Positions 1 to 5,656 of a stretch of DNA of 5,656 nucleotides are shown piece after piece. The first letter of the stretch is position 1. Every line of letters starts with the position of its first letter. The translations under genes were made by a program, and so were the position numbers. The notes under the pieces are model-generated. The model saw only the letters and a program-made list of their open reading frames with translations. It was not told the DNA's origin and searched no databases. Source of the stretch: an uncultured Caulobacteraceae bacterium (GTDB lineage: Bacteria; Pseudomonadota; Alphaproteobacteria; Caulobacterales; Caulobacteraceae); NCBI GenBank assembly GCA_903884915.1, contig CAISGS010000410.1, positions 1 to 5,656 on the forward strand, read 5' to 3'.

Positions 1-1
1 C

Positions 2-952
2 ACCCACGCCGATTGGGCGATCTTTTGTAAGAACGGCACCGATGCCACGACCATGGCGCTGGTGACGGCCAGAGCCCAGACCCGGCGCAAGATCATCATT
101 CGCGCGCGCGGCGCCTATCATGGCTCGGCCCCTTGGTGCACACCGCGCCCGACCGGTGCGCTGGACAGTGAGCGGTCCCATCAGATCTTCTGCGACTATA
201 ATGATGTGGCCAGTCTCGAAGCGGCTGTCGCAGAGGCGGGCGATGATCTGGCCGCCATTTTCGCCGCGCCTTTCAAGCATGATGCCTTTGTCGATCAGGC
301 CGAGCCGGACCCGGCCTATGCCCAGCGCGCGCGCCAGCTCTGCGATCAGACCGGCGCGATGCTGGTCGTCGATGATGTCCGCGCTGGCTTTCGTCTGAGC
401 CGCGATTGTAGTTGGTCACGCCTTGGCGTGCAGCCGGACCTGTCGACCTGGGGCAAGTGCATTGCCAATGGCCATCCCATCTCCGCCCTGCTGGGATCCG
501 ACAGCGCTCGCAAGGGGGCAGCGGCGATCTATGCTACGGGCTCGTTCTGGTATCAGGCCGCCCCGATGGCGGCGGCGCTTGAGACCCTGCGGTTGATCCG
601 GGAGACGGACTATCTTAGCCACCTAGAGACCCTTGGACAGCATCTGGCCGACGGATTGCGCGAGCGAGCGGCAGCCCATGGGTTCGGTTTTCGTGTGACC
701 GGGCCGGTGCAGATGCCGCTGTTCTTGTTCGATGACGATCCCGACCTGCGCAAGGGCTTTCACTGGTCCAGCCAGATGTTGGCGCAGGGGGTCTATGTGC
801 ACCCTTGGCACAATATGTTCATGTGCGCGGCCATGACCCTCGAAGACATGGACCAGGCGCTCAATGCGGCGGATGTGGCGTTCAAGAGTTTGAAAAAGGA
901 CGGGCCGGGCCTTCAGCCGGTTGCAAAGATGGCATTTCTCACAGGGGGCTAG
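2..952 (+). CDS. Class III PLP-dependent aminotransferase (5' end outside window)
   Basis: Pyridoxal-phosphate enzyme of the class III (glutamate-1-semialdehyde aminomutase-like) fold, expected to move an amino group between an amine or amino acid and a keto/aldehyde acceptor in the cytoplasm. The frame is open to the left edge, and the residues before the first internal ATG (position 53) already carry the family's KNGTDA phosphate-binding motif, so the true start lies upstream and roughly 100 residues are missing. Also visible are a GAYHG motif, the PLP-ring aspartate in VVDDVRAGFR (the usual D-E pair is D-D here), and the Schiff-base lysine in TWGK (codon 455-457). The following ANGHPISAL differs from the GGGLP type loop of HemL, so I do not call this hemL; the substrate is unknown. 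It ends 4 bases before the amidase gene, suggesting one operon. Family call firm, function open. Confidence 0.9.
   Translation, partial: THADWAIFCKNGTDATTMALVTARAQTRRKIIIRARGAYHGSAPWCTPRPTGALDSERSHQIFCDYNDVASLEAAVAEAGDDLAAIFAAPFKHDAFVDQAEPDPAYAQRARQLCDQTGAMLVVDDVRAGFRLSRDCSWSRLGVQPDLSTWGKCIANGHPISALLGSDSARKGAAAIYATGSFWYQAAPMAAALETLRLIRETDYLSHLETLGQHLADGLRERAAAHGFGFRVTGPVQMPLFLFDDDPDLRKGFHWSSQMLAQGVYVHPWHNMFMCAAMTLEDMDQALNAADVAFKSLKKDGPGLQPVAKMAFLTGG
943..948 (+). promoter_or_regulatory. Ribosome binding site of the amidase gene
   Basis: AGGGGG lies 8 bases before the ATG at 957, inside the last codons of the aminotransferase gene. It supports 957 over an in-frame ATG at 921, which would be buried deep in the upstream gene. 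A second in-frame ATG at 963 is possible but less well spaced. Confidence 0.55.
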
Positions 953-956
953 GTCT

Positions 957-2387
957 ATGAGCATGGATGACTATTGTGACTATGACGGCCTAGGCCTCGC
1001 TGATCTCGTTGCCCGCAAAGAAGTATCGCCCGCCGAACTGGTCGAGGCGGCGATTGAGCGCGTAGAGCGTCATAATCCGTCGCTCAATGCGGTGGTCTAT
1101 AAGGGCTATGAGGATGCCCGAAAGGCCGCTCAGGGACCCTTGCCCGACGGTCCGTTCAAGGGGGTTCCCTTCCTGATCAAGGACCTCGGCATGCCGGTGG
1201 CCGGTTGGCCGCGCAGCTCTGGCAGCCGTTTTGCGCAGCATATGGTCGATCAGGCCGATGGCGGCCTGACGCGGCGCTATCGCGAGGCGGGGGTGATCCC
1301 GCTCGGGAAAACCAATACGCCAGAATATGGCATTACCGGCACGACGGAGGGGGCGCTGCTCGGACCTTGCCGTAATCCTTGGAACCCAGCCCATATTTCA
1401 GGCGGATCATCAGGCGGATCGGCCTCTGCTGTGGCGGCGGGGATCGTGCCCATGGCCCATGCCAGCGATGGGCTTGGCTCGATCCGTATTCCAGCGGCCT
1501 GCTGCGGCCTTGTCGGCCTGAAGGTCACGCGCGATCGCAATCTGAACCTGCCCGATGGCACAGACTATGCGATTGGCTTTGTCGTCGATCATGTGGTGAC
1601 CCGCACGGTGCGCGACAGCGCCGCCATGCTCGATGCCACCGGAAGGCCAGAGATCGACGATCCCTATCCTGCGCCGCCCAAGGCCCGGCCCTATATGGAA
1701 GAGATCGAACGCTCGCCCGGTCGGCTCCGGATCGCTTGGTCGTCGGAGACGGCGTCAGGCCGACCGATTGATCCGGAGATCCAAGCTGCGCTCGAGCGCA
1801 CGGCGGCGCTGCTCCAGGGTCTTGGCCATGAGGTGGTTGAGCAGGGGATGGGGATCGACTACCGCGCCCTCTACACGGCGAGAGGACCGGTCTCTGGCGC
1901 CAATTTCGCCGCCATGATGGGCCGCCTGATCGACGAGATTGGTCGCGAGCCCGAGCCGCACGAACTGGAACCCCTGACCTGGGCGGCGCTGAAGGGCGGA
2001 CGCAAGGTCACCGGCGAGCAGGCCCTGCGCGGTATGCAAGAGTTGCGCATGCTCAATCGCCAGACCTTGGCCTTCTTCAACGACTGGGACATTTATCTCT
2101 CGCCGGTCCTTGGCACCCCCGTGCCCGAGGTGGGCTTCATTGATCCGGTTGCGCTTGAGCCACGCGAACTGAACCGCAGGCAAGGTCAGGTCTTCCCCTT
2201 CACGCCGCCCTCCAACTTCTCAGGCCAGCCCTCCCTGTCCTTGCCGCTGGAAATGTCGGCCAATGGTCTGCCTGTCGGAATGATGTTCACGGCCCGCTAT
2301 GCTGACGAGGCGACCCTCTTTAGGTTGGCGGCTCAGTTGGAAAAGGAAGCGCCTTGGCGCACGCGCAGGCCGCAAATCTGGGGGTAG
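957..2387 (+). CDS. Amidase signature family hydrolase
   Basis: Cytoplasmic amidase of the Ser-cisSer-Lys family, which hydrolyses carboxamides (476 residues, normal length for the family). The triad is visible: Lys75 in FLIKDLG, cis-Ser151 in SGGSSGGSASA, and nucleophile Ser175 in GSIRIPA. Their spacing (76 and 24 residues) closely matches fatty acid amide hydrolase (75 and 24). The C-terminal region has the usual SPVLGTPVPEVG and FSGQPSLSLP elements. One oddity is the oxyanion loop, which reads DGLGS where the family usually has D-x-G-G-S. There is no signal peptide. It does not look like GatA: there is no gatB/gatC nearby, and the DGxGSIRIPA loop with ACCGLVGLK resembles catabolic amidases of the 6-aminohexanoate-cyclic-dimer hydrolase type. 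The upstream aminotransferase suggests joint catabolism of an amide and the amine it releases, which is inference. Substrate unknown. Confidence 0.93.
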   Translation: MSMDDYCDYDGLGLADLVARKEVSPAELVEAAIERVERHNPSLNAVVYKGYEDARKAAQGPLPDGPFKGVPFLIKDLGMPVAGWPRSSGSRFAQHMVDQADGGLTRRYREAGVIPLGKTNTPEYGITGTTEGALLGPCRNPWNPAHISGGSSGGSASAVAAGIVPMAHASDGLGSIRIPAACCGLVGLKVTRDRNLNLPDGTDYAIGFVVDHVVTRTVRDSAAMLDATGRPEIDDPYPAPPKARPYMEEIERSPGRLRIAWSSETASGRPIDPEIQAALERTAALLQGLGHEVVEQGMGIDYRALYTARGPVSGANFAAMMGRLIDEIGREPEPHELEPLTWAALKGGRKVTGEQALRGMQELRMLNRQTLAFFNDWDIYLSPVLGTPVPEVGFIDPVALEPRELNRRQGQVFPFTPPSNFSGQPSLSLPLEMSANGLPVGMMFTARYADEATLFRLAAQLEKEAPWRTRRPQIWG

Positions 2388-2436
2388 TATAGATCAGAGG
2401 CTGTCATTTTCTCACGAGTGAACGCCAAAAGAGTGA

Positions 2437-2465
2437 TTGACGCCCTAAGTGTTGGGTCACACTGT
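2437..2465 (+). promoter_or_regulatory. Candidate promoter upstream of the cold-shock gene
   Basis: TTGACG at 2437-2442 matches the alphaproteobacterial housekeeping -35 element well. At 17-base spacing the -10 position (2460-2465, CACTGT) is poor, so the call is tentative. If real, it would give a leader of roughly 65 bases before the start at 2539. The rest of the 151-base gap (2388-2538) shows no gene and no clear terminator after the amidase. Confidence 0.25.
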
Positions 2466-2538
2466 TCTTGCCAGCACATTGACCGCCATGACTGTGACTA
2501 TTCCGAAGGGAAGCGCAGGCTAGGGCCAGAGGGACTCT

Positions 2539-3138
2539 ATGTCTGGTTTTGACGATGAGGGGGAGGGGCTAAAGTCACCCGCTGTTCAGATCAGCGGGCG
2601 CGTGAAGTGGTTTGATCCCGCCAAGGGCTACGGCTTCATTGTCCCCGACGATCCGCAGATGACGGGTCGCAATGACGTTCTGCTGCACATCACCGCCTTG
2701 CGCCACTATGGTAAGGATGACGCCCTAGAGGGATCGGTCATCGTCTGTCAGGTCGCCAAGCGCGCCAAGGGTTGGCAGGTCGACGAGGTGCTGGAACTCG
2801 ACGAATCGGACGCTCAAACCTCTGGTGCCAGCATGACGGACCGGACGAAATCGGGCCGAGAAGGGCCTGCGCCCCGCCGCGATAGTCTTGATGGCGCGCT
2901 GCGATTGCTAGAGGCGACCGGTCCAGCAGAGCGGGCTGTGGTCAAGTGGTTTAACCGCACTAAGGGCTATGGCTTTGTCGTGCGCGATGCTGAGCCCGGA
3001 GATATTTTCGTCCATATTGAGACCCTGCGCCGAGGGGGACTGGATGACCTCCAGCCCGGCACCGAGGTGATGGTGCGGTTCGCCAACGGTCCTAAGGGGT
3101 TGGTCGTGGCGGAAATCTCGCCGATTGAGCGGGCATAA
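2539..3138 (+). CDS. Double cold-shock-domain nucleic-acid-binding protein (CspD-like)
   Basis: A 199-residue protein with two cold-shock (OB-fold) domains, which bind single-stranded RNA/DNA and act as RNA chaperones. Domain 1 covers about residues 19-87 (VKWF at 22-25, RNP1 KGYGFI 29-34, RNP2 VLLHI 47-51). Domain 2 covers about 131-197 (VKWF 135-138, RNP1 KGYGFV 142-147, RNP2 IFVHI 156-160). A polar, probably flexible linker of about 40 residues joins them. Domain 2 has canonical spacing; domain 1 carries about four extra residues between RNP1 and RNP2 and leucine in place of the RNP2 phenylalanine. AGAGGG at 2528-2533 supports the start. Two-domain proteins of this kind are known in alphaproteobacteria; in Caulobacter the CspC and CspD pair is linked to stationary phase rather than cold. 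The symbol is left blank because cspC and cspD cannot be told apart here. Confidence 0.95.
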   Translation: MSGFDDEGEGLKSPAVQISGRVKWFDPAKGYGFIVPDDPQMTGRNDVLLHITALRHYGKDDALEGSVIVCQVAKRAKGWQVDEVLELDESDAQTSGASMTDRTKSGREGPAPRRDSLDGALRLLEATGPAERAVVKWFNRTKGYGFVVRDAEPGDIFVHIETLRRGGLDDLQPGTEVMVRFANGPKGLVVAEISPIERA

Positions 3139-3191
3139 AGCGCTCTGATCTTGCCAATTTGGTTGGACCTAAGGCCGCGCTTGGCTATTGC

Positions 3192-3207
3192 TGAGGCTGA
3201 GACCTCA
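3192..3207 (+). other. Small stem-loop before the DUF192 gene
   Basis: TGAGG and CCTCA pair across a six-base loop (CTGAGA), ending 8 bases before the ribosome binding site of the DUF192 gene. There is no following T-run, so it is not a standard intrinsic terminator. It could modulate translation or be chance; a 5-bp stem is weak. Confidence 0.25.
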
Positions 3208-3215
3208 TCGTGGTC

Positions 3216-3222
3216 AAAGGAG
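3216..3222 (+). promoter_or_regulatory. Ribosome binding site of the DUF192 gene
   Basis: AAAGGAG, a strong Shine-Dalgarno sequence, sits 8 bases before the ATG at 3231. It rules out the longer GTG start at 3210, which would place this sequence inside the gene. Confidence 0.75.
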
Positions 3223-3230
3223 TTCGCATC

Positions 3231-3716
3231 ATGACTGCAAACCGGATGGCGCGCCGAGGTCTGTTAGGCCTTGTGGCGTCCTTGCTGCTTCTTATGGGTG
3301 CCGTTCAGCCCAGCCCTAGCCATGCCGCGACCTTGCGCCAAGAACCGCTTGAGGTCACGACTTCCAAGGCCACGACCAAGTTCATGGTCGAGATCGCCGA
3401 TACCGAAGAGACCCGCAATCGGGGCCTGATGTTTCGCAAGTCTCTGGCGCCCGACAAGGGCATGTTGTTCGACTTCAAGACCCCGCGTGAAGCGGCTTTT
3501 TGGATGAGAAACACGCTGATTCCATTGGATATTATTTTCATAACCCAGGATGGTCGCATCCTGACCATTGCGCGCAACGCCGTGCCACACTCTGAGGTGC
3601 CGATTCCCTCTGGCGGCGTCATTCGCGGCGTCTTGGAGCTGGCCGGAGGGCGTGCGGCCCAACTGGGCATCTATCCCGGCGACCGGGTCAAACATAGGAT
3701 CTTCAAGCGTGACTGA
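3231..3716 (+). CDS. Secreted DUF192 family protein
   Basis: A 161-residue protein with a clear signal peptide: basic start (MTANRMARRG), hydrophobic stretch at about 11-25 and a likely signal peptidase I site after Ser-His-Ala (residue 32). The mature part, about 129 residues, is one DUF192 domain, so it is probably periplasmic. Family landmarks are RGLMFR (64-69), GMLFDF (77-82), FWMRNTLIPLDIIFI (90-104) and the C-terminal VLELAGG (134-140) and GDRV (150-153). The biochemical role of DUF192 is not established to my knowledge, so I give none. It begins 92 bases after the cold-shock gene, possibly co-transcribed, and overlaps the start of the thioesterase gene by 8 bases, implying coupled translation of those two. 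I see no lipobox or other membrane anchor. Confidence 0.93.
   Translation: MTANRMARRGLLGLVASLLLLMGAVQPSPSHAATLRQEPLEVTTSKATTKFMVEIADTEETRNRGLMFRKSLAPDKGMLFDFKTPREAAFWMRNTLIPLDIIFITQDGRILTIARNAVPHSEVPIPSGGVIRGVLELAGGRAAQLGIYPGDRVKHRIFKRD
3696..3699 (+). promoter_or_regulatory. Ribosome binding site for the GTG-started thioesterase
   Basis: AGGA lies 9 bases before the GTG at 3709, within the final codons of the DUF192 gene. It supports the GTG over an in-frame ATG at 3568, whose extra residues look like out-of-frame translation of the DUF192 gene. Confidence 0.5.
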
Positions 3717-4140
3717 GACCAAGCCCATTCCCGCGCCGCCTGAGGGCTTTGTCGAGTCCCGCAATCGCGGTCCCTATACGCTCCATAACGGTCCCTATTA
3801 CCACCGTGTCGATGAGCAGGGTTTCGAGCAGGCCTTCTATGCGCTCAACCGTCACTGCAACGGCATGGGCATCGTCCATGGCGGCATGTTGTCGACCTTC
3901 CTTGATGGGGTCTTGGCCACAGCCGTTCACCGCGCCGCGGGCACGGCCTCGGTCACAGTTCACCTGTCCGTCGATTTCCTGAGCATGGCGAGGGCCGGGG
4001 AGTGGGTCATCGGCACAGGGCGCGTCACCCGCAAGACCAAGGATCTGGCCTTTGTCGAGGGCGTCATCCGGGTTGGTGAGCGCGAAGTGGTGCGCGGAAC
4101 CGCGATCTTTAAGCTGATGCGCAAAGCAATTAGCGTTTAG
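3709..4140 (+). CDS. PaaI-type hotdog-fold acyl-CoA thioesterase
   Basis: A 143-residue single hotdog-fold domain of the PaaI/YdiI thioesterase superfamily, which hydrolyses acyl- or aryl-CoA thioesters in the cytoplasm, usually as a dimer or tetramer. The signature is [19 protein letters not shown]: His-Gly-Gly at 57-59 with Asp66 in the position of the usual acidic catalytic residue. The following core strands ([11 protein letters not shown] at 81-91, then [15 protein letters not shown]) are typical. I chose the GTG start because it gives normal length, has a ribosome binding site, and upstream residues in this frame are unlike any hotdog protein. The start lies 8 bases inside the end of the DUF192 gene, so translation is probably coupled. 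No phenylacetate-degradation genes are nearby, so paaI would be an over-call; substrate unknown. Confidence 0.9.
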   Translation: MTETKPIPAPPEGFVESRNRGPYTLHNGPYYHRVDEQGFEQAFYALNRHCNGMGIVHGGMLSTFLDGVLATAVHRAAGTASVTVHLSVDFLSMARAGEWVIGTGRVTRKTKDLAFVEGVIRVGEREVVRGTAIFKLMRKAISV

Positions 4141-4199
4141 GCGCAAGAGGTCCATTGCGGTTCTGTCTCTGACGTGTCACAAGCCCCCCACTGACGGAA

Positions 4200-4276
<77 letters not shown>

Positions 4277-4282
4277 TCAGAC

Positions 4283-4305
4283 GTCTTAGGCGGCAACGCC
4301 AAGAC
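4283..4305 (+). terminator. Hairpin with GCAA loop after tRNA-Pro (terminator or leader structure)
   Basis: GTCTT pairs with AAGAC and GGCG with CGCC, giving 9 base pairs with one bulged A (4288) around a GCAA (GNRA-class) tetraloop. It starts 6 bases after the tRNA-Pro CCA end and finishes 26 bases before the NDUFS4-like start. No proper T-run follows (AGACCCATCTTGTTC), so it may be a weak tRNA terminator, or instead a 5' structure on the downstream mRNA that survives tRNA processing. The fold is well supported; the role is not. Confidence 0.45.
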
Positions 4306-4331
4306 AGACCCATCTTGTTCGGGGCCAAGAC

Positions 4332-4637
4332 ATGCTCGCCAAAATCTATCGTCCAGCCAAATCCGCGATGCAATCGGGCAAGGCCAAGACCCATGAGTGG
4401 GTTTTGGAATTTGAAGCCGCCTCAGCCCGCGCTCCGGATCGTTTGGTCGGTTGGACCCAGTCTTCTGACATGGACGGTCAGGTTCGCCTGCAATTTGCCA
4501 GCAAGGACGAGGCTGTCGCCTATGCCAACGCCCACGGCATCGCCTTCCAAGTCACCGAGCCCAAGACCCCCCGCAAGATCATCAAGGCCTATGCAGACAA
4601 TTTCGCCTATGGCCGCAAGCAGCCCTGGACTCATTAG
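4332..4637 (+). CDS. NDUFS4-like accessory subunit of respiratory complex I (ETC complex I family)
   Basis: A 101-residue homologue of mitochondrial NDUFS4 (18-kDa/AQDQ subunit), one of the few supernumerary complex I subunits already present in alphaproteobacteria and shown in purified Paracoccus complex I. It is expected to sit on the cytoplasmic peripheral arm near the NADH-oxidising module and aid assembly or stability. Matching elements in order are IYRPAKSAMQSG (5-16), the WVLEFE strand (23-28), RLVGWTQSSDM (37-47), QVRLQF (50-55), an alternating AVAYANAHGI segment (61-70) and the C-terminal YADNFAYGRKQPWTH (87-101). There is no signal peptide or membrane segment. Ribosome binding is weak (GGGG at 4321-4324). 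No nuo genes are in view, so it is unlinked from the main complex I operon here. It is flanked by two tRNA genes, with tRNA-Arg only 10 bases after its stop, suggesting a shared transcript. Confidence 0.93.
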   Translation: MLAKIYRPAKSAMQSGKAKTHEWVLEFEAASARAPDRLVGWTQSSDMDGQVRLQFASKDEAVAYANAHGIAFQVTEPKTPRKIIKAYADNFAYGRKQPWTH

Positions 4638-4647
4638 CCTCAAGCCT

Positions 4648-4724
4648 CACCCCGTAGCTCAATTGGATAGAGCATCCGCCTTCTAAGCGGACGGTTACAG
4701 GTTCGATTCCTGTCGGGGTGGCCA
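4648..4724 (+). tRNA. tRNA-Arg (anticodon TCT)
   Basis: Full 77-base cloverleaf. The acceptor stem CACCCCG pairs with CGGGGTG; the D stem is GCTC/GAGC; the anticodon stem TCCGC/GCGGA encloses CTTCTAA with TCT at 4682-4684; the T stem ACAGG/CCTGT encloses TTCGATT. Discriminator G and encoded CCA end at 4724. It decodes AGA, a rare arginine codon in GC-rich genomes. The gap of 10 bases from the NDUFS4-like stop leaves little room for a separate promoter, so it is probably released from a longer transcript. Confidence 0.97.
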
Positions 4725-4726
4725 TG

Positions 4727-4740
4727 GCCCTCTGCGGGGC
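4727..4740 (+). terminator. Weak hairpin between the convergent tRNA-Arg and metC genes
   Basis: GCCC and GGGC pair across TCTGCG, with an outer ATGG/CCAT pairing (4724-4727 with 4743-4746) as an alternative extension. It fills most of the 25-base gap between convergent genes, where a terminator would be expected, but the stem is short and no T-run follows on either strand. Confidence 0.25.
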
Positions 4741-4749
4741 AACCATCCT

Positions 4750-5656
4750 TCACAAACAGGCCGCGCGATAGGCCGCCAGACCCTTGGCGAGGTCGGCCTT
4801 TAGGTCGGCGACATCTTCCAAGCCTATGTGCAGACGGATCAGGGGGCCTTGTAGCCTTGGATCAGCGGCGGTGCGGACCAGTTGCGGGTCGCAGGGGATG
4901 GCGAGGCTTTCATAGCCGCCCCAGGAAAAGCCAAGACCGAAGAGGTGGAGGCTGTTGATTAGGGCATCGACCGCTACCTTGGGTCCGGGCGTCAGGATGA
5001 AGCTGAAGAGACCGCATAGGCCGTCATAGTCTCTGGCCCAGATCTCATGGCCGCGCGCGCCGGGCAGGGCGGGGCAGAGGACCTCGCTGACCTGGGGCTG
5101 TTCGCGCAGCCAGTGGGCGATATCCAGCGTGCTCTTGCCATGCCGCTCTAGCCGTACCGACAGGGTGCGAAGGCCGCGCAGCATTTGATAGGCATCTTCG
5201 GACGAGGTGGCCCACCCGACCTGCCAGACCCCGTCGTCGAGCATTTGTAAGAGGGCCGGATCGCGCGTCGAGGCCGCGCCCATAAAGACGTCCGAATGGC
5301 CGCCGACATATTTGGTCAGGGCTTGGATGCTAATATCGATCCCATGGGCCAGCGGTTTGAACAGCAGGCCCGCGCCCCAAGTATTGTCCATCATGCTGAT
5401 GATCCCGCGCGCCTTGGCGAGGGCGGCGATAGCGGGGGCGTCTTGCATCTCGAAGGTCAAGGAGCCGGGCGACTCGATCAGCACGACGCGGGTGCGCGCG
5501 GTTGCCAAGGCCATGATCTGCTCGGCGCTGGCGGCGGGGGGGAAATAGACGATCTCCATGCCCAGCCGCTTGAGCACCGTATCGCAAAAGCGGCGGGTCG
5601 GCGCATAGGCGCAATCTGGCACCAGCACACCGTCACCAGCCCTTAAGACCGACAGC
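4750..5656 (-). CDS. metC: Cystathionine beta-lyase (5' end outside window)
   Basis: PLP enzyme of the Cys/Met metabolism family that cleaves cystathionine to homocysteine, pyruvate and ammonia in methionine synthesis. The frame stays open to the window edge (first whole codon 5655-5653), and residues LSVLRAGDG before an internal GTG at 5628 continue the family pattern, so the start is outside; about 90 of roughly 390 residues are missing. Counting from that GTG: the ring-stacking Tyr8 (CAYAPTRRFCD), PLP-ring Asp81 (DNTWGAGLL), Schiff-base Lys106 in LTKYVGGHSD (25 residues on, as in E. coli MetC), and the likely carboxylate-binding Arg265 in RLHIGLE. SWGGYESL (235-242) is characteristic of beta-lyases; cystathionine gamma-synthases and methionine gamma-lyases usually have SLGGxESL. 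It is convergent with tRNA-Arg. Confident family call; beta-lyase specificity likely. Confidence 0.92.
   Translation of the reverse strand, partial: LSVLRAGDGVLVPDCAYAPTRRFCDTVLKRLGMEIVYFPPAASAEQIMALATARTRVVLIESPGSLTFEMQDAPAIAALAKARGIISMMDNTWGAGLLFKPLAHGIDISIQALTKYVGGHSDVFMGAASTRDPALLQMLDDGVWQVGWATSSEDAYQMLRGLRTLSVRLERHGKSTLDIAHWLREQPQVSEVLCPALPGARGHEIWARDYDGLCGLFSFILTPGPKVAVDALINSLHLFGLGFSWGGYESLAIPCDPQLVRTAADPRLQGPLIRLHIGLEDVADLKADLAKGLAAYRAACL

Noticed and set aside
2412..2421. TCAC-GA-GTGA inverted repeat as an operator.
   Set aside because: Four-base arms in one copy are expected by chance, and it matches no operator I can name.
3568..3708. Longer thioesterase starting at the ATG at 3568.
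   Set aside because: The 47 extra residues are the DUF192 gene read out of frame, and the GTG at 3709 has a ribosome binding site and gives normal hotdog length.
3264..3764. Long minus-strand reading frames opposite the DUF192 gene, and similar ones opposite the amidase (1755-2183) and aminotransferase (416-964).
   Set aside because: Typical antisense open frames of GC-rich coding DNA; the plus-strand products have clear motifs and the antisense ones do not.
4315..4686. Plus-strand reading frame of 123 codons ending in the tRNA-Arg gene (VAQLDRASAF-like tail).
   Set aside because: It overlaps the NDUFS4-like gene in another frame, and its tail is translated tRNA sequence; there is no family resemblance.
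4648..4724. tRNA-Arg as an integration site for a mobile element.
   Set aside because: No integrase, no duplicated tRNA 3' end and no change in composition nearby; metC follows after 25 bases.

Overview
The window looks like ordinary chromosomal DNA of a GC-rich alphaproteobacterium. The best lineage evidence is a stand-alone bacterial homologue of the complex I accessory subunit NDUFS4, a protein shared by alphaproteobacteria and mitochondria. A stationary-phase-type protein with two cold-shock domains followed by a secreted DUF192 protein fits the same group; Caulobacterales is a plausible guess, but the sequence alone does not settle the order. Codon and base usage are similar throughout, and I see no transposase, integrase, phage gene, CRISPR array or toxin-antitoxin pair.

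Layout. (1) Positions 2-2387, plus strand: the 3' part of a class III PLP aminotransferase, followed after 4 bases by an amidase-signature hydrolase, probably one transcription unit for amine/amide metabolism of unknown substrate. (2) Positions 2539-4140, plus strand: a double cold-shock-domain protein, then a signal-peptide DUF192 protein, then a PaaI-type thioesterase that starts with GTG inside the end of the DUF192 gene. (3) Positions 4200-4724, plus strand: tRNA-Pro(TGG), a hairpin with a GCAA loop, the NDUFS4-like gene, and tRNA-Arg(TCT) starting 10 bases after the NDUFS4-like stop. (4) Positions 4750-5656, minus strand: a cystathionine beta-lyase convergent with the tRNA-Arg and running off the right edge. 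No gene-free stretch exceeds 300 bases; the longest is the 151 bases before the cold-shock gene.

The genes do not form one system; this is a series of small housekeeping units. I did not find a convincing undescribed system. The points most worth a second look are the tRNA-mRNA-tRNA arrangement around the NDUFS4-like gene, the asymmetric first cold-shock domain, and an amidase with leucine in place of a usually conserved oxyanion-loop glycine. Both edge genes are cut by the window, not visibly broken.
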